A stretch of 64,000 bases of DNA from assembly GCF_023008405.1 (NCBI RefSeq), contig NZ_CP095376.1:768001-832000 (forward strand), read 5' to 3'. Within the stretch, counting starts at the first letter, position 1. Every line of letters starts with the position of its first letter. The position numbers were made by a program, and so were the translations under genes. Shown here piece by piece: positions 14,128 through 26,100 of this stretch. The DNA comes from Amycolatopsis sp. FBCC-B4732 (GTDB taxonomy: Bacteria; Actinomycetota; Actinomycetes; Mycobacteriales; Pseudonocardiaceae). The notes beneath the pieces are model-generated. The model was not told the origin of the DNA and made no database searches. It saw only the letters and a program-made list of their open reading frames with translations.

Positions 14128-17100
14128 ATGTCAGAGCAGGACAAGCTCCTCGAGTACCTCAAGCGCGTGACGGCCGACCTGCACCAGACCAGGCAGCGGC
14201 TGCAGGCGGCGGAGGCGGCCGAGCAGGAGCCGATCGCCATCATCTCCCTGGCCTGCCGGTACCCGGGCGGGGTCGCCTCGCCCGAGGACCTGTGGGACCT
14301 CGTCGCGACCGGAACCGACGCGATGTCGGGCTTCCCGGACGACCGCGGCTGGGACGTCGAGCGCATGTACGGCGAGGAAGGCACCCGCGCGGTCGAGGGC
14401 GGCTTCGTCCCCGACGCGGCCCGGTTCGACCCCGGCCTGTTCGGCATCTCCCCGCGTGAGGCGCTGGCCATGGACCCCCAGCAGCGCCTCCTGCTGGAGA
14501 CGTCCTGGGAACTCCTGGAGCGCGGCCGCCTCGACCCGTTTTCGTTGCGGGGCAGCCGAACGGGCGTGTTCATCGGCGCCAACGCGTCCGGGTACAGCAG
14601 CACGCTGCAGTCGGCCGCGGGCTCGGAGGGCTACCTGCTGACCGGCGAGGCGCCGAGCGTCATGTCGGGGCGGTTGTCCTACACCTTCGGGCTGGAAGGC
14701 CCGTCGGTCACCGTGGACACTGCGTGTTCGTCGTCGCTGGTCGCGCTGCACTGGGCGTGCCAGGCGCTGCGGCAGGACGAATGCGGCCTCGCGCTCGCCG
14801 GTGGTGTCACGGTGATGGTGAGCCCGCTGGCGTTCGCGGAGTTCAGCCGCCAGCGCGGTCTCGCGTCGGACGGCCGTTGCAAGTCCTTCGCCGACGCCGC
14901 CGACGGCACGGGCTGGGGCGAAGGCGTCGGCATGATCCTGCTCGAGAAGCTGTCCGACGCCCGCCGCAACGGGCACCGGATCCTCGGCGTCATCCGCGGT
15001 TCCGCGGTGAACTCCGACGGCGCTTCCAACGGCCTCACGGCACCCAATGGCCCGTCACAGCAACGAGTCATCCGCCAAGCGCTGGCCAACGCCGGTCTGT
15101 CCACATCGGACGTCGACGCCGTCGAGGCCCACGGGACCGGAACCGCGCTGGGCGACCCGATCGAGGCGCAGGCCCTGCTGGCCACGTACGGCCAGGACCG
15201 TCCGGCCGACCGTCCGTTGTGGCTCGGTGCGCTGAAGTCCAACATCGGGCACACGCAGTCGGCGTCGGGTATCGCCGGTGTCATCAAGATGGTCATGGCG
15301 TTGCGGCACGAGATACTGCCCCGGACGCTGCACGTCGACGCGCCTTCGTCCGAAGTGGACTGGTCCGCGGGCGCGGTGGAACTGCTCACCGAGCCCCGCC
15401 CGTGGCCGGCCGGGGACGGTCCCCGTCGAGCCGGCGTGTCGGCGTTCGGTGTGAGCGGCACGAACGTCCACGTCATCGTCGAGGAAGCCCCTGCGGCCGA
15501 GGCTCCCGAGCCGGCCGCCCCGTCAGCCGGGCTGCTGCCGTGGGTGCTCTCCGGCGCGAGCGACGCGGCTTTGCGGGAGCAGGCCCAGCGCTTGCTCGCG
15601 GCGGATCCCGACCCGGTCGACGGCGGCTACTCCCTCGCGGTCACGCGCGCCGCCCTCGCCCGCCGCGCGGTGGTGCTCGGCGCCGATCGCGAGGAACTGC
15701 GGTCCGGTCTGGAGCGCATCGAGGACGCCATCACCGGCACCGCCGACCCGGATGCTCTGCTGGCGGTGCTGTTCACCGGCCAAGGCGCCCAGCGGGTCGG
15801 CATGGGCCAGGGCCTCTACGCCCGCTTCCCGGTCTACGCCGAGGCTTTCGACGCTGTCCTCGCCCACTTCGATCCCGCACTCCGCGCCGCCTTCGACGAC
15901 GCCGCGCTCCTCGATCGCACGGAGTTCACCCAGCCGGCGTTGTTCGCCGTCGAGGTGGCCTTGTTCCGGCTCGTGGAATCGTTCGGCGTCCGACCGGACT
16001 TCGTAGCGGGCCACTCGATCGGCGAAATCTCGGCGGCACACGTCGCCGGCGTCCTGACCCTCGCCGACGCCTGCCGCCTGGTCTCGGCCCGCGCCTCCCT
16101 GATGCAGGCCCTCCCCGCCGGTGGCGCGATGGTGTCGATCGCCGCCCCCGAGTCGGAGATCACTCTGACCGAGGGCGTCTCGATCGCCGCGGTCAACACC
16201 CCGGATTCGGTCGTCATCTCCGGCGAGGAGTCCGCGGTCCTGGCGATCGCCGCGCAGTTCCCGAAGACCAAGCGCCTCACGGTGAGTCACGCGTTCCACT
16301 CACCGCTCATGGACCCGATGCTGGAGGAGTTTCGCGCGGTCGCCGAGTCCCTCACGTACCACCCGGCGGCGATACCGGTGATCTCGAATGTGAGCGGTGC
16401 TCTCGCCGAGCCGTTCACGGCCGACTACTGGGTCCGTCACGTCCGCGAGGCGGTCCGTTTCGCCGACGGGGTCGCCACCCTCAAGTCCGAGGGCGCCCGA
16501 ATCTTCCTGGAGCTGGGGCCCGACGGGGTGCTCAGCGCGATGGTCGACGGAACCGCGATCAGCGCTCTGCGACGAGAGCGGGACGACGAGAGAGCACTGC
16601 TCACAGCGTTGAGCACAGTTCACGTTCACGGCGTGGACGTGGATTGGGCCGAGTTCTACCCGGGCGGCCGCCGGGTCGACCTGCCGTGCTACGCCTTCCA
16701 GCGCGAACGCTTCTGGCCCCGCGGCGGCGTGGCCCACGGTGACGCGGGATCGCTCGGCCTGGGCGGACTGGACCACCCGCTGCTCGGCGCCGCGGTGAGC
16801 CTGGCGGGTCACGACGGCGTCGTCTTCACCGGACGGCTGTCGCTGGAAACCCAGCCGTGGCTCGCCGGGCACGCCCTCGGCGGCGCGGTGCTCGTCCCGG
16901 GGACCGCGCTGCTGGAGCTGGCCGTCCGGGCCGGCGACCAGGTCGGCTGCGACCTCGTCGACGAGCTGACCCTCGAAGCCCCGCTCGTCCTGCCCGAGCG
17001 CGGCGGCGTCGCGATCCAGGTGTTCGTCGGCCCGGCCGACGGCGCCGGCCGCCGCGAACTCACCCTGCACTCGCGTCCGGACGACGGCGCCACCCCCGGC

Positions 17101-20100
17101 CAGGACACCGACACCTGGACCCGGCACGCCGGCGGCCTCCTGGCCACCGGCGCCCCGCCGGCCGCGGAGCTGGCGGAGTGGCCGCCGCCGGGAGCTGAGC
17201 GCGTCCCGACCGACGGCCTCTACGACGGTCTCGCCGGCCTCGGCTTCACCTACGGCCCGGCGTTCCACGGCCTGCGGACGGTCTGGCGCCGCGGCGAAGA
17301 CACGTTCGCCGAGGTCACCCTGCCCGAGGAGTACCAGCCCGACGCGGCCGCCTTCGGCCTGCACCCGGCATTGCTGGACGCGGCCCTGCACCCGCTCGGC
17401 CTCGCCGCCCCGTCGGACACCGCCGCGGCGCAATCAGGCGCAACCGGCGGCATGCCGTTCTCGTGGAGCGGCGTCGCCCTGCACGCATCGGGCGCCACGG
17501 CGTTGCGCGTCCGCCTGTCCCCGGCCGGCGACAACGCGGTCGCGGTCACGGTCCACGACCAGTCCGGCGGCCCCGTCGCGACGGTCGATTCCCTGGTCCT
17601 GCGCCCGATCTCCGGCGCAGCTGCCGCCCCGGCCCAGAGCGGCTCCCTGTTCCGTCTCGATCGGACCGTCGTCGCCGCGGGCCCCGCGCTCGACGCGGTC
17701 GCGCTGGGTCCCGACACCTTCGGCCTCGGTCTCCCGCTCACAGCGAACCTGGACACCGACGCCGCGCTGGTCTTCGCCACTCTCGCCGCCGCCGCGACCT
17801 CCGTCCAAGCCGCCACCCACCGCGCGCTGGCGCTGGTCCAGGACTGGCTCGCCGCCGACCGGCCCGGGCGCCTCGTCGTCGTCACCCGCGATGCCGACAC
17901 CGACCCCGCCGCGGCCGCCGTCCAGGGGCTCGTGCGGTCCGCCCAGTCCGAGCACCCGGGCCGCTTCCAGCTCCTCGACCTCGACGGCTCACCCCGGCCC
18001 GACCTCACCACGCTGCCCGCCACCGAACCGCAGCTCGCCGTCCGCGAAGGCAAGTTCACCGCACCTCGCCTGGTCCGCGCCCACAGCGGCGCCCTCGCCA
18101 TCCCCGGGGAGTCGTGGCGGCTCACCACCGCCGGCGGCACCCTCGACGGCCTCACCCTCACCCCGGAACCCGGGCGGGAACTCGGCCGAGGCGAGGTCCG
18201 GGTCGCCGTCCGCGCCGCCGGGATCAACTTCCGCGACGTCCTGATCGCGCTCGGCATGTACCCCGACCCGGCCGCCGTCCTCGGCTCCGAAGCCGCCGGC
18301 GTGGTCACCGAAGTCGCCCCCGGCGTCACCGGGCTCGCTCCCGGCGACCGCGTCATGGGCCTGTTCACCGGCGCCTTCGGCCCCACCGCGGTCACCGACG
18401 CGCGGCTGCTCGTCCCCGTCCCGGCCGGCTGGACCTTCGCCGAAGCCGCCTCCGTGCCGGTCGCGTTCGTCACCGCCTACTACGCCCTGTTCGACCTCGG
18501 CGGGCTCGAAGCGGGCCAGTCCGTGCTCGTCCACGCCGCGGCCGGCGGCGTCGGCATGGCCGCGGTCCAGCTCGCCCGCACGAAGAACGCCGAGGTGTTC
18601 GCCACCGCGAGCCCGGCCAAGCACGACGCCGTCCGCGCGCTCGGTGTCACGAACATCGCGTCCTCACGTGATCTCGAGTTCTCGCACCGGTTCCTGGCCG
18701 CCACCGAAGGCCGCGGCGTCGACGTCGTCCTCAACTCGCTCACCGGGTCCTTTGTGGACGCCTCCTTCGACCTGCTCCCGCGCGGCGGCCGGTTCCTCGA
18801 GATGGGCAAGACCGACCTGCGCGACCCGGCCGCCCGCGACGGCGTCGCCTACCTCCCGTTCGACCTCGGCGACCCGGGCCCGGACCGCATCCAGGAAATC
18901 CTCCGGGATCTGCTGGCACTGTTCGGAAACCGGCGGCTGACGCCGTTGCCGGTCAAGGCGTGGGACGTCGTCCGCGCGCCGGACGCGTTCCGGTTCATCA
19001 GCCAGGCCAAGCACGTCGGCAAGAACGTCCTGACCGTCCCCGCCGCCCCGGACCCGGACAGCACCGTGCTCGTCACCGGCGGTACCGGCACCCTCGGCGG
19101 CCTGCTGGCCCGCCACCTCGTGACCACCCACGGCGTCCGGCACCTGCTGCTGACCAGCCGCCGCGGCGCCGCCGCCCCGGGCGCGGCCGAACTGGTCGCC
19201 GAGCTCACCGCACTCGGCGCCGACGTGCGCGTCGAGAGCTGCGACGTCACCGACCGCGCCGCCCTCGCCGCACTGCTCGACTCGGTTCCCCTGACCGGGA
19301 TCGTGCACACCGCAGGCGTTCTCGACGACGGCGTCGTCGGATCCCTCACCCCCGGACGGCTCGACGCGGTCGTCGGGCCCAAGGTCGACGCCGCGCTCAA
19401 CCTGCACGAGCTGACCCGCGACCGCGACCTCGCGTGGTTCGCCCTGTACTCCTCGCTGGCCGGCGTCGCCGGTGCGGCGGGCCAGGGCAACTACGCCGCC
19501 GCCAACGCCGCCCTCGACGCGCTCGCCGCCCAGCGCCGCGAGCAGGGCCTGCCCGGCGTCTCGCTCGCCTGGGGCCAGTGGGCCGAAGCCAGCGGGATGA
19601 CCGGCACCCTCGACGACGAAGACCTCTCCCGGATCGCCCGGTCGGGCATCGGTGCCCTCGGCACCGAGGAGGCTCTCGCCCTGTTCGACGCGGCCCAGGT
19701 CGCCGGCGCCGGCAGCGTCGTCCCCGTCCGCGTCGACCTCGCCGCGCTGCGGGCCCAGGCCGAGCACCTGCCGACGTTGTGGCACAGCCTGGTCCGCGTC
19801 CGCACGCGCCGCGCGGCCGGGCCCGTGCCGGGTGTCGAAGGGCTGGCCGCGAAGCTCGCGGGGCTCAGCGCGGACGACGTCCGCCGGTTCCTGCTCGACC
19901 TCGTCCGGACGCACGTCGCCGCCGTGCTCGGGCACGACGGTGCCGAGGCCGTCGAGCCGGCGAAGGCGTTCAAGGACCTCGGGTTCGACTCGCTGACCGC
20001 CGTCGAGCTGCGCAACCGGCTCACCGCGGTGACCGGCCTCCGGCTCCCGGCCACGATCACCTTCGACCACCCGAACCCTCAGGCACTCGCCGCGCTGCTG

Positions 20101-23100
20101 CAGGCCGAACTCGCCGGCGACGCGGCACCGGGCACCCCGGCGGTCGTCACGACGGTCGTCGACGACGACCCGATCGCGATCGTCGCGATGAGCTGCCGCT
20201 ACCCGGGCGAAGTGACGTCCCCGGAGGAGCTGTGGCAGCTGGTCGAGACCGGGCGCGACGCGCTCACGGCCCTGCCCGCCGACCGCGGCTGGGACCTCGC
20301 CGCGCTGGACGCCGCCGAGGGCGGGTTCGTCCACGACGCGGGCGGGTTCGACGCGGAGTTCTTCGGCATCTCGCCGCACGAGGCGCTGGCCATGGACCCG
20401 CAACAGCGGCTCCTGCTCGAAATCTCGTGGGAAGCCCTGGAGCGGGCCGGAATCGACCCGCGGTCGCTGCGCGGCAGCAGCACCGGCGTGTTCGTCGGCG
20501 CGGCGCACCAGGCCTACGGCAGCGGCGTGGCCGAGGTGGCCGCCGGCGTCGAAGGCCACCTGCTGACCGGCAACGCGACCAGCGTGATCTCCGGCCGCGT
20601 CTCCTACACCTTCGGCTTCGAAGGCCCCGCCGTCTCGGTCGACACCGCGTGCTCGTCGTCGCTGGTCGCCCTGCACTGGGCGGTCCAGGCGCTGCGCCGC
20701 GGCGAGTGCGACCTCGCGCTCGCGGGCGGCGTCGCCGTGATGGCACAGCCGGGCATGTTCGTCGAGTTCGACCGCCAGGGCGGGCTGTCCTCGGACAGCC
20801 GCTGCAAGGCGTTCGCCGAGTCCGCCGACGGCACCGGCTGGGGCGAAGGCGCGGGCCTGGTGCTGCTGGAGCGCCTGTCCGATGCCCGCCGCAACGGCCA
20901 CGAAATCCTCGCCGTGGTACGGGGTTCCGCGGTGAACTCCGACGGCGCGTCCAACGGCCTGACCGCCCCGAACGGCCCCTCGCAGCAACGGGTCATCCGT
21001 GCAGCGCTGGCCGGAGCCGGGCTGGCACCGTCCGAAGTGGACATGGTGGAAGCGCACGGCACCGGCACCACCCTCGGCGACCCGATCGAGGCGCAGGCCC
21101 TGCTGGCCACCTACGGGCAGGACCGCGAAGAGCCGCTGTGGCTGGGCTCCCTCAAGTCGAACATCGGGCACACGCAGGCCGCTGCGGGTGTGGCGGGCGT
21201 GATCAAGGTCGTCATGGCGCTGCGGAACGGCGTCCTGCCGCAGACCCTGCACGTCGACGCGCCGTCATCGCGCATCGACTGGGAGTCCGGCGCGGTCGAG
21301 CTGCTCACCGAAGGACGGCGCTGGCCCGAGAACGGTCACCCGCGCCGCGCCGGGATCTCGTCGTTCGGCATCTCGGGCACCAACGCCCACACGATCATCG
21401 AGCAGGCGCCGGAGGTCGTCGTCGCCGAGCCGGAACGCCCGGAGCCCGGAGTGGTCCCGTGGCTGCTCTCCGCCCGTGACGCGGACGCGCTCGCCGCGCA
21501 GGCCGAGCGCCTCCGCACGCACGTCGAGGCGCGGCCGTCGCTGTCCCCGGTCGACGTCGGTCACTCGCTGGCCCACTCCCGCGCCGCCTTGGACCACCGG
21601 ATGGTCGTCCTCGGTCAGGACCGCGCGGAACTCCTGGCTGCCCTGGACACCCCCGTGGCCACGGGTATCGCCCGGCCGGACCGCCGGCTGGCGGTGCTGT
21701 TCACCGGCCAAGGCGCGCAACGGGCCGGCATGGGCCAAGACCTCTACGCCCGCTTCCCGGTTTACGCCGAAGCTTTCGACGCCGTCCTCGCCCACTTCGA
21801 CCCCGCCCTCCGCGCCGCCCTCGCGGACGCCGAGCTGCTCAACCGCACCGAGTTCACCCAGCCGGCGCTGTTCGCCGTCGAGGTCGCGCTCTTCCGCCTG
21901 GTGGAATCGTTCGGCGTCCGCCCGGATTTCGTGGCGGGGCACTCGATCGGTGAGATCTCCGCCGCGCACGTGGCCGGTGTCCTGTCCCTCGACGACGCGT
22001 GTCGCCTGGTCGCCGCGCGGGCGTCGCTGATGCAGGCCTTGCCCGCCGGTGGCGCGATGGTCTCCATCGCGGCCCCGGAGTCCGACATCGTCTTGACCGA
22101 AGGCGTGTCCATCGCCGCGGTGAACGGTCCCGAGTCGGTGGTGGTCTCCGGCGACGAGTCCGCGGTCCTGGACATCGCCGCGGAGTTCGCGGCGCGGGGC
22201 GTCAAGACCAAGCGCCTCTCGGTGAGCCACGCGTTCCACTCGCCGCTGATGGACCCGATGCTCGAGGACTTCCGCGCGGTCGCGGAGACCTTGAACCACC
22301 GCTCTGCGACGATACCGGTGATCTCGAATGTGAGCGGTGCTCTCGCCGAGCCGTTCACCGCCGACTACTGGGTCCGTCACGTCCGCGAGGCGGTCCGGTT
22401 CGCCGATGGCATCTCGACGCTGCAGGCGGCCGGTGCCGACGTGTTCCTGGAGCTGGGCCCGGACGGCGTGCTCAGCGCTATGGTCCCCGGCATCGCCATC
22501 CCCACGCTCCGACGTGACCGTGATGAAGAGAGAGCGCTGCTCACGGCGTTGAGCACTGCTCACGTCCATGGCGTCGACGTCGACTGGGCGCCGTTCTTCC
22601 CCGGCGGCCGCCGGGTCGACCTGCCCACCTACGCGTTCCGGCACCGGCGTTACTGGCTCGCGAGCGAGCAGCAGTCCGGCGTGACGCCCGGCGGCGACTC
22701 CGGCTTCTGGGACGTCGTCGCGAGCGGCAAGCTGGCCACCGAACTCGAGCTGGACGACGACGTCGCGGCGGCGGTGACCCCGGCCCTGTCGGCCTGGTAC
22801 CGGCGGCGGCACCAGGAGTCCACTGTGGACTCGTGGCGGTACGGGGTCGCCTGGCGCCCGGTGACCCAGGACGTGCCGGCGTCGGCCGGGCACTGGTTGC
22901 TGGTCGTGCCCGAGTCGAGGGAAACCGGCGTCGTGGGCGGCGTCGCGCAGACGATCATCGAACGCGGCGGCCGCGTCACCCCGGTGCGGATCGACCCGCT
23001 GACGCCCCGAGAGGAGTTCGGCGAACGAGTGGCGGAAGCCCTCGACGGCTCCGAAGTGGACGGAGTGCTTTCGCTGCTGGCACTGGCCGACGGCGGCCGC

Positions 23101-26100
23101 GGTGTCGCGGCGGGCACGGCCACGCTGCTGCAGCTCGGCCTCGGCGGCCGGCTGTGGTGCCTCACCCGGGGCGCGGTCGCGGCCGTGCGGGCCGACCGCG
23201 TCGAAGCGCCGGTCCAGGCCCAGGTCTGGGGCCTCGGCCGGACGGCGGCGATGGAGTACGCCCAGCGCTGGGGCGGCCTGATCGACCTGCCGGCCGAGCT
23301 GGACGACCGCGGTCGCGAGCGGCTCGCCGCCGTGCTCGCCGGCGCCGAGGACGAGGTCGCGCTGCGCGCGTCCGGGGTCTTCGCGCGGCGGCTGGAGCGC
23401 CGTGCCGCGACGTCGGGCGAGATCTGGCAGCCGCGCGGAACCGTGCTGGTCACCGGCGGCACGGGCGCGCTCGGCGCCCAGGTCGCCCGGCGGCTGGCGA
23501 CCGGCGGTGCCGAGCGGCTGGTGCTGCTCAGCCGTCGCGGACCGGCCGCGCCCGGCGCCGCGGAACTGGAAAGCGAGCTGACCGCGCTCGGCTGCGAGGT
23601 CGAGATCGTGGCCTGCGACGCCGCCGACCGCGCCGCACTGGCCGCCGTGCTCCCCGACGACCTCCGCGCGGTGGTGCACACCGCGGGCGTCCTCGACGAC
23701 GGCGTCATCGAATCCCTTACGCCGGAACGGTTCGACGCGGTCCTGCGCGCCAAGGCGACCGCCGCGGAGAACCTGGCCGCGCTCACCGGAAACCTCGACG
23801 CCTTCGTCCTCTTCTCCTCCATGGCCGGCGCGTTCGGCGCGGCGGGCCAGGGCAGCTACGCCGCGGCCAACGCGCACCTCGACGCGCTCGCGCAGCAACG
23901 GCGTGCGGCGGGCCGGCCCGCGGTCTCGATCGCGTGGGGCCCGTGGGCCGGGGACGGGATGGCCGCCGGGGACGCCGAAGCGCGCCGCCGGCTGCGTGCC
24001 GCGGGCGTCGGCGCCCTGGAACCCGGCCTCGCCCTCGACGCCCTCGCCGTCGAAGCCGCCGGTGACGCGCCGGTGGCGGTCGTGGCCGATCTCGACTGGG
24101 ACGTCTACCTGCCGGGGCTGCGGTCCGTCCGGCCCCGGCCGCTGTTCACCGGGTTCGCCGAGACCACCCCGACCGTCGAACCGGCGGCCGCGGAACCGGA
24201 GGGCCTCCTCGCCGGACTGTCCGAAGAGGACGGCAGCCGGAAGGTCCTCGACCTGACCCGCACGCACGTCGCGGCCGTTCTGGGCTACCCCGACGCCGCC
24301 GCGGTCGACGCCGAACGCGCGTTCTCCGAAAGCGGCTTCACCTCGCTGACCGCCGTCGAACTGCGCAACCGCCTCGACGCGGCGACCGGGCTGAGCCTGC
24401 CCGCGACCCTCGTCTTCGACCACCCGACGCCGGTCGCGCTCGCCCGGCACCTGCACCGCGAGCTGCTCGGCCGGCTGCCGGAACCGGTCGAGGCCGGCCC
24501 GGCGCGCGCCGGCACCGACGAGCCGATCGCGCTCGTCGCCATGGGCTGCCGCTTCCCCGGCTCGGTCGCGACGCCGGAAGACCTCTGGCGGCTCGTCGCC
24601 GGCGGCGTCGACGCGATGACCGGACTGCCCGAAGACCGCGGCTGGGACCTCGGCGCGCTCTACGACCCGGAACACGGCAAGAGCGGCCACAGCTACGTCC
24701 GCGACGGCGGTTTCCTCGACGCGGCGGGGGAGTTCGACGCGGCCTTCTTCGGGATCTCGCCGCGCGAAGCCCTCGCCATGGACCCGCAGCAGCGCCTGCT
24801 GCTCGAGATCACGTGGGAGGTCTTCGAACGCGCCGGCATCGACCCGCATTCGGTGCGGGGCAGCCGGACCGGCGTGTTCGCCGGCACCAACGGCCAGGAC
24901 TACGCCGGCTTGCTCGGCGCGGCGGGCGAGGAGGTCGGCGGGTTCATCGGCACCGGCAACGCGGCCGCGGTCGTGTCCGGCCGGCTGGCCTACGCGTTCG
25001 GCCTGGAGGGCCCGGCCCTCACGGTCGACACCGCGTGCTCGTCCTCGCTGGTCGCCATCCACCTCGCCGCCCAGGCGCTGCGCCGCGGCGAATGCGACCT
25101 GGCGCTGGCGGGCGGCGCGACGGTGATGTCGACCCCGGCCACCTTCGTCGAGTTCAGCCGGCAGCGCGGCCTCGCTTCGGACGGCCGCTGCAAGGCGTTC
25201 GCCGAGGCGGCCGACGGTACGGGCTGGGGCGAAGGCGCCGGGCTGGTGCTGCTCGAGCGGCTGTCCGACGCCCGCCGGAACGGCCACCAGGTCCTGGCGA
25301 TCGTCCGCGGCTCGGCGGTCAACTCCGACGGCGCCTCCAACGGTCTCACCGCACCCAACGGCCCGTCGCAGCAACGCGTCATCCGCGCCGCGCTCGCCGA
25401 CGCCGGTCTGTCCACTTCGGACGTCGACGCCGTCGAGGCGCACGGCACCGGCACCACCCTCGGTGACCCGATCGAAGCCCAGGCGTTGCTCGCGACCTAC
25501 GGTCAGGAGCGCGAGACGCCGCTGTGGCTGGGTTCGGTGAAGTCCAACATCGGTCACACCCAGGCCGCCGCCGGCATCGCCGGGATCATCAAGATGGTGC
25601 TGGCCATGCGCCACGGCGTGCTCCCGCAGACGCTCCACGTCGACGCGCCGTCGTCGCACGTGGACTGGACGGCCGGCGCCGTCGAGCTGCTCACCGAGCC
25701 GACGCCGTGGCCCGAGACCGGCCGCGCCCGCCGCTCCGCGGTGTCGGCGTTCGGCGTCAGCGGGACGAACGCCCACGTGGTCCTCGAAGCCGGGGAACCC
25801 GAGCCCGCCACCACCGTCGAGAGTGGACTCACGCTCTGGCCGCTGTCCGCGCGGGACGAGCACGCCCTCCAGGACCAGGCCCGCCGTCTTCGCGCGGCGG
25901 TCGCCGACGACGTTCCCGCGGCCGGGGTCGGCCGCACCCTGGCGACCGGTCGCGCCGCTCTCGAACACCGGGCCGTAGTGCTCGGTGACGGCACCGGCGA
26001 ACTCCTCGCCGGGCTGGCGGACCTCGACAACGGCGTCCGCGGCACCGCCGGCCCCGGCCGGCTCGCCGTGCTGTTCACCGGCCAGGGTGCGCAGCGCGCC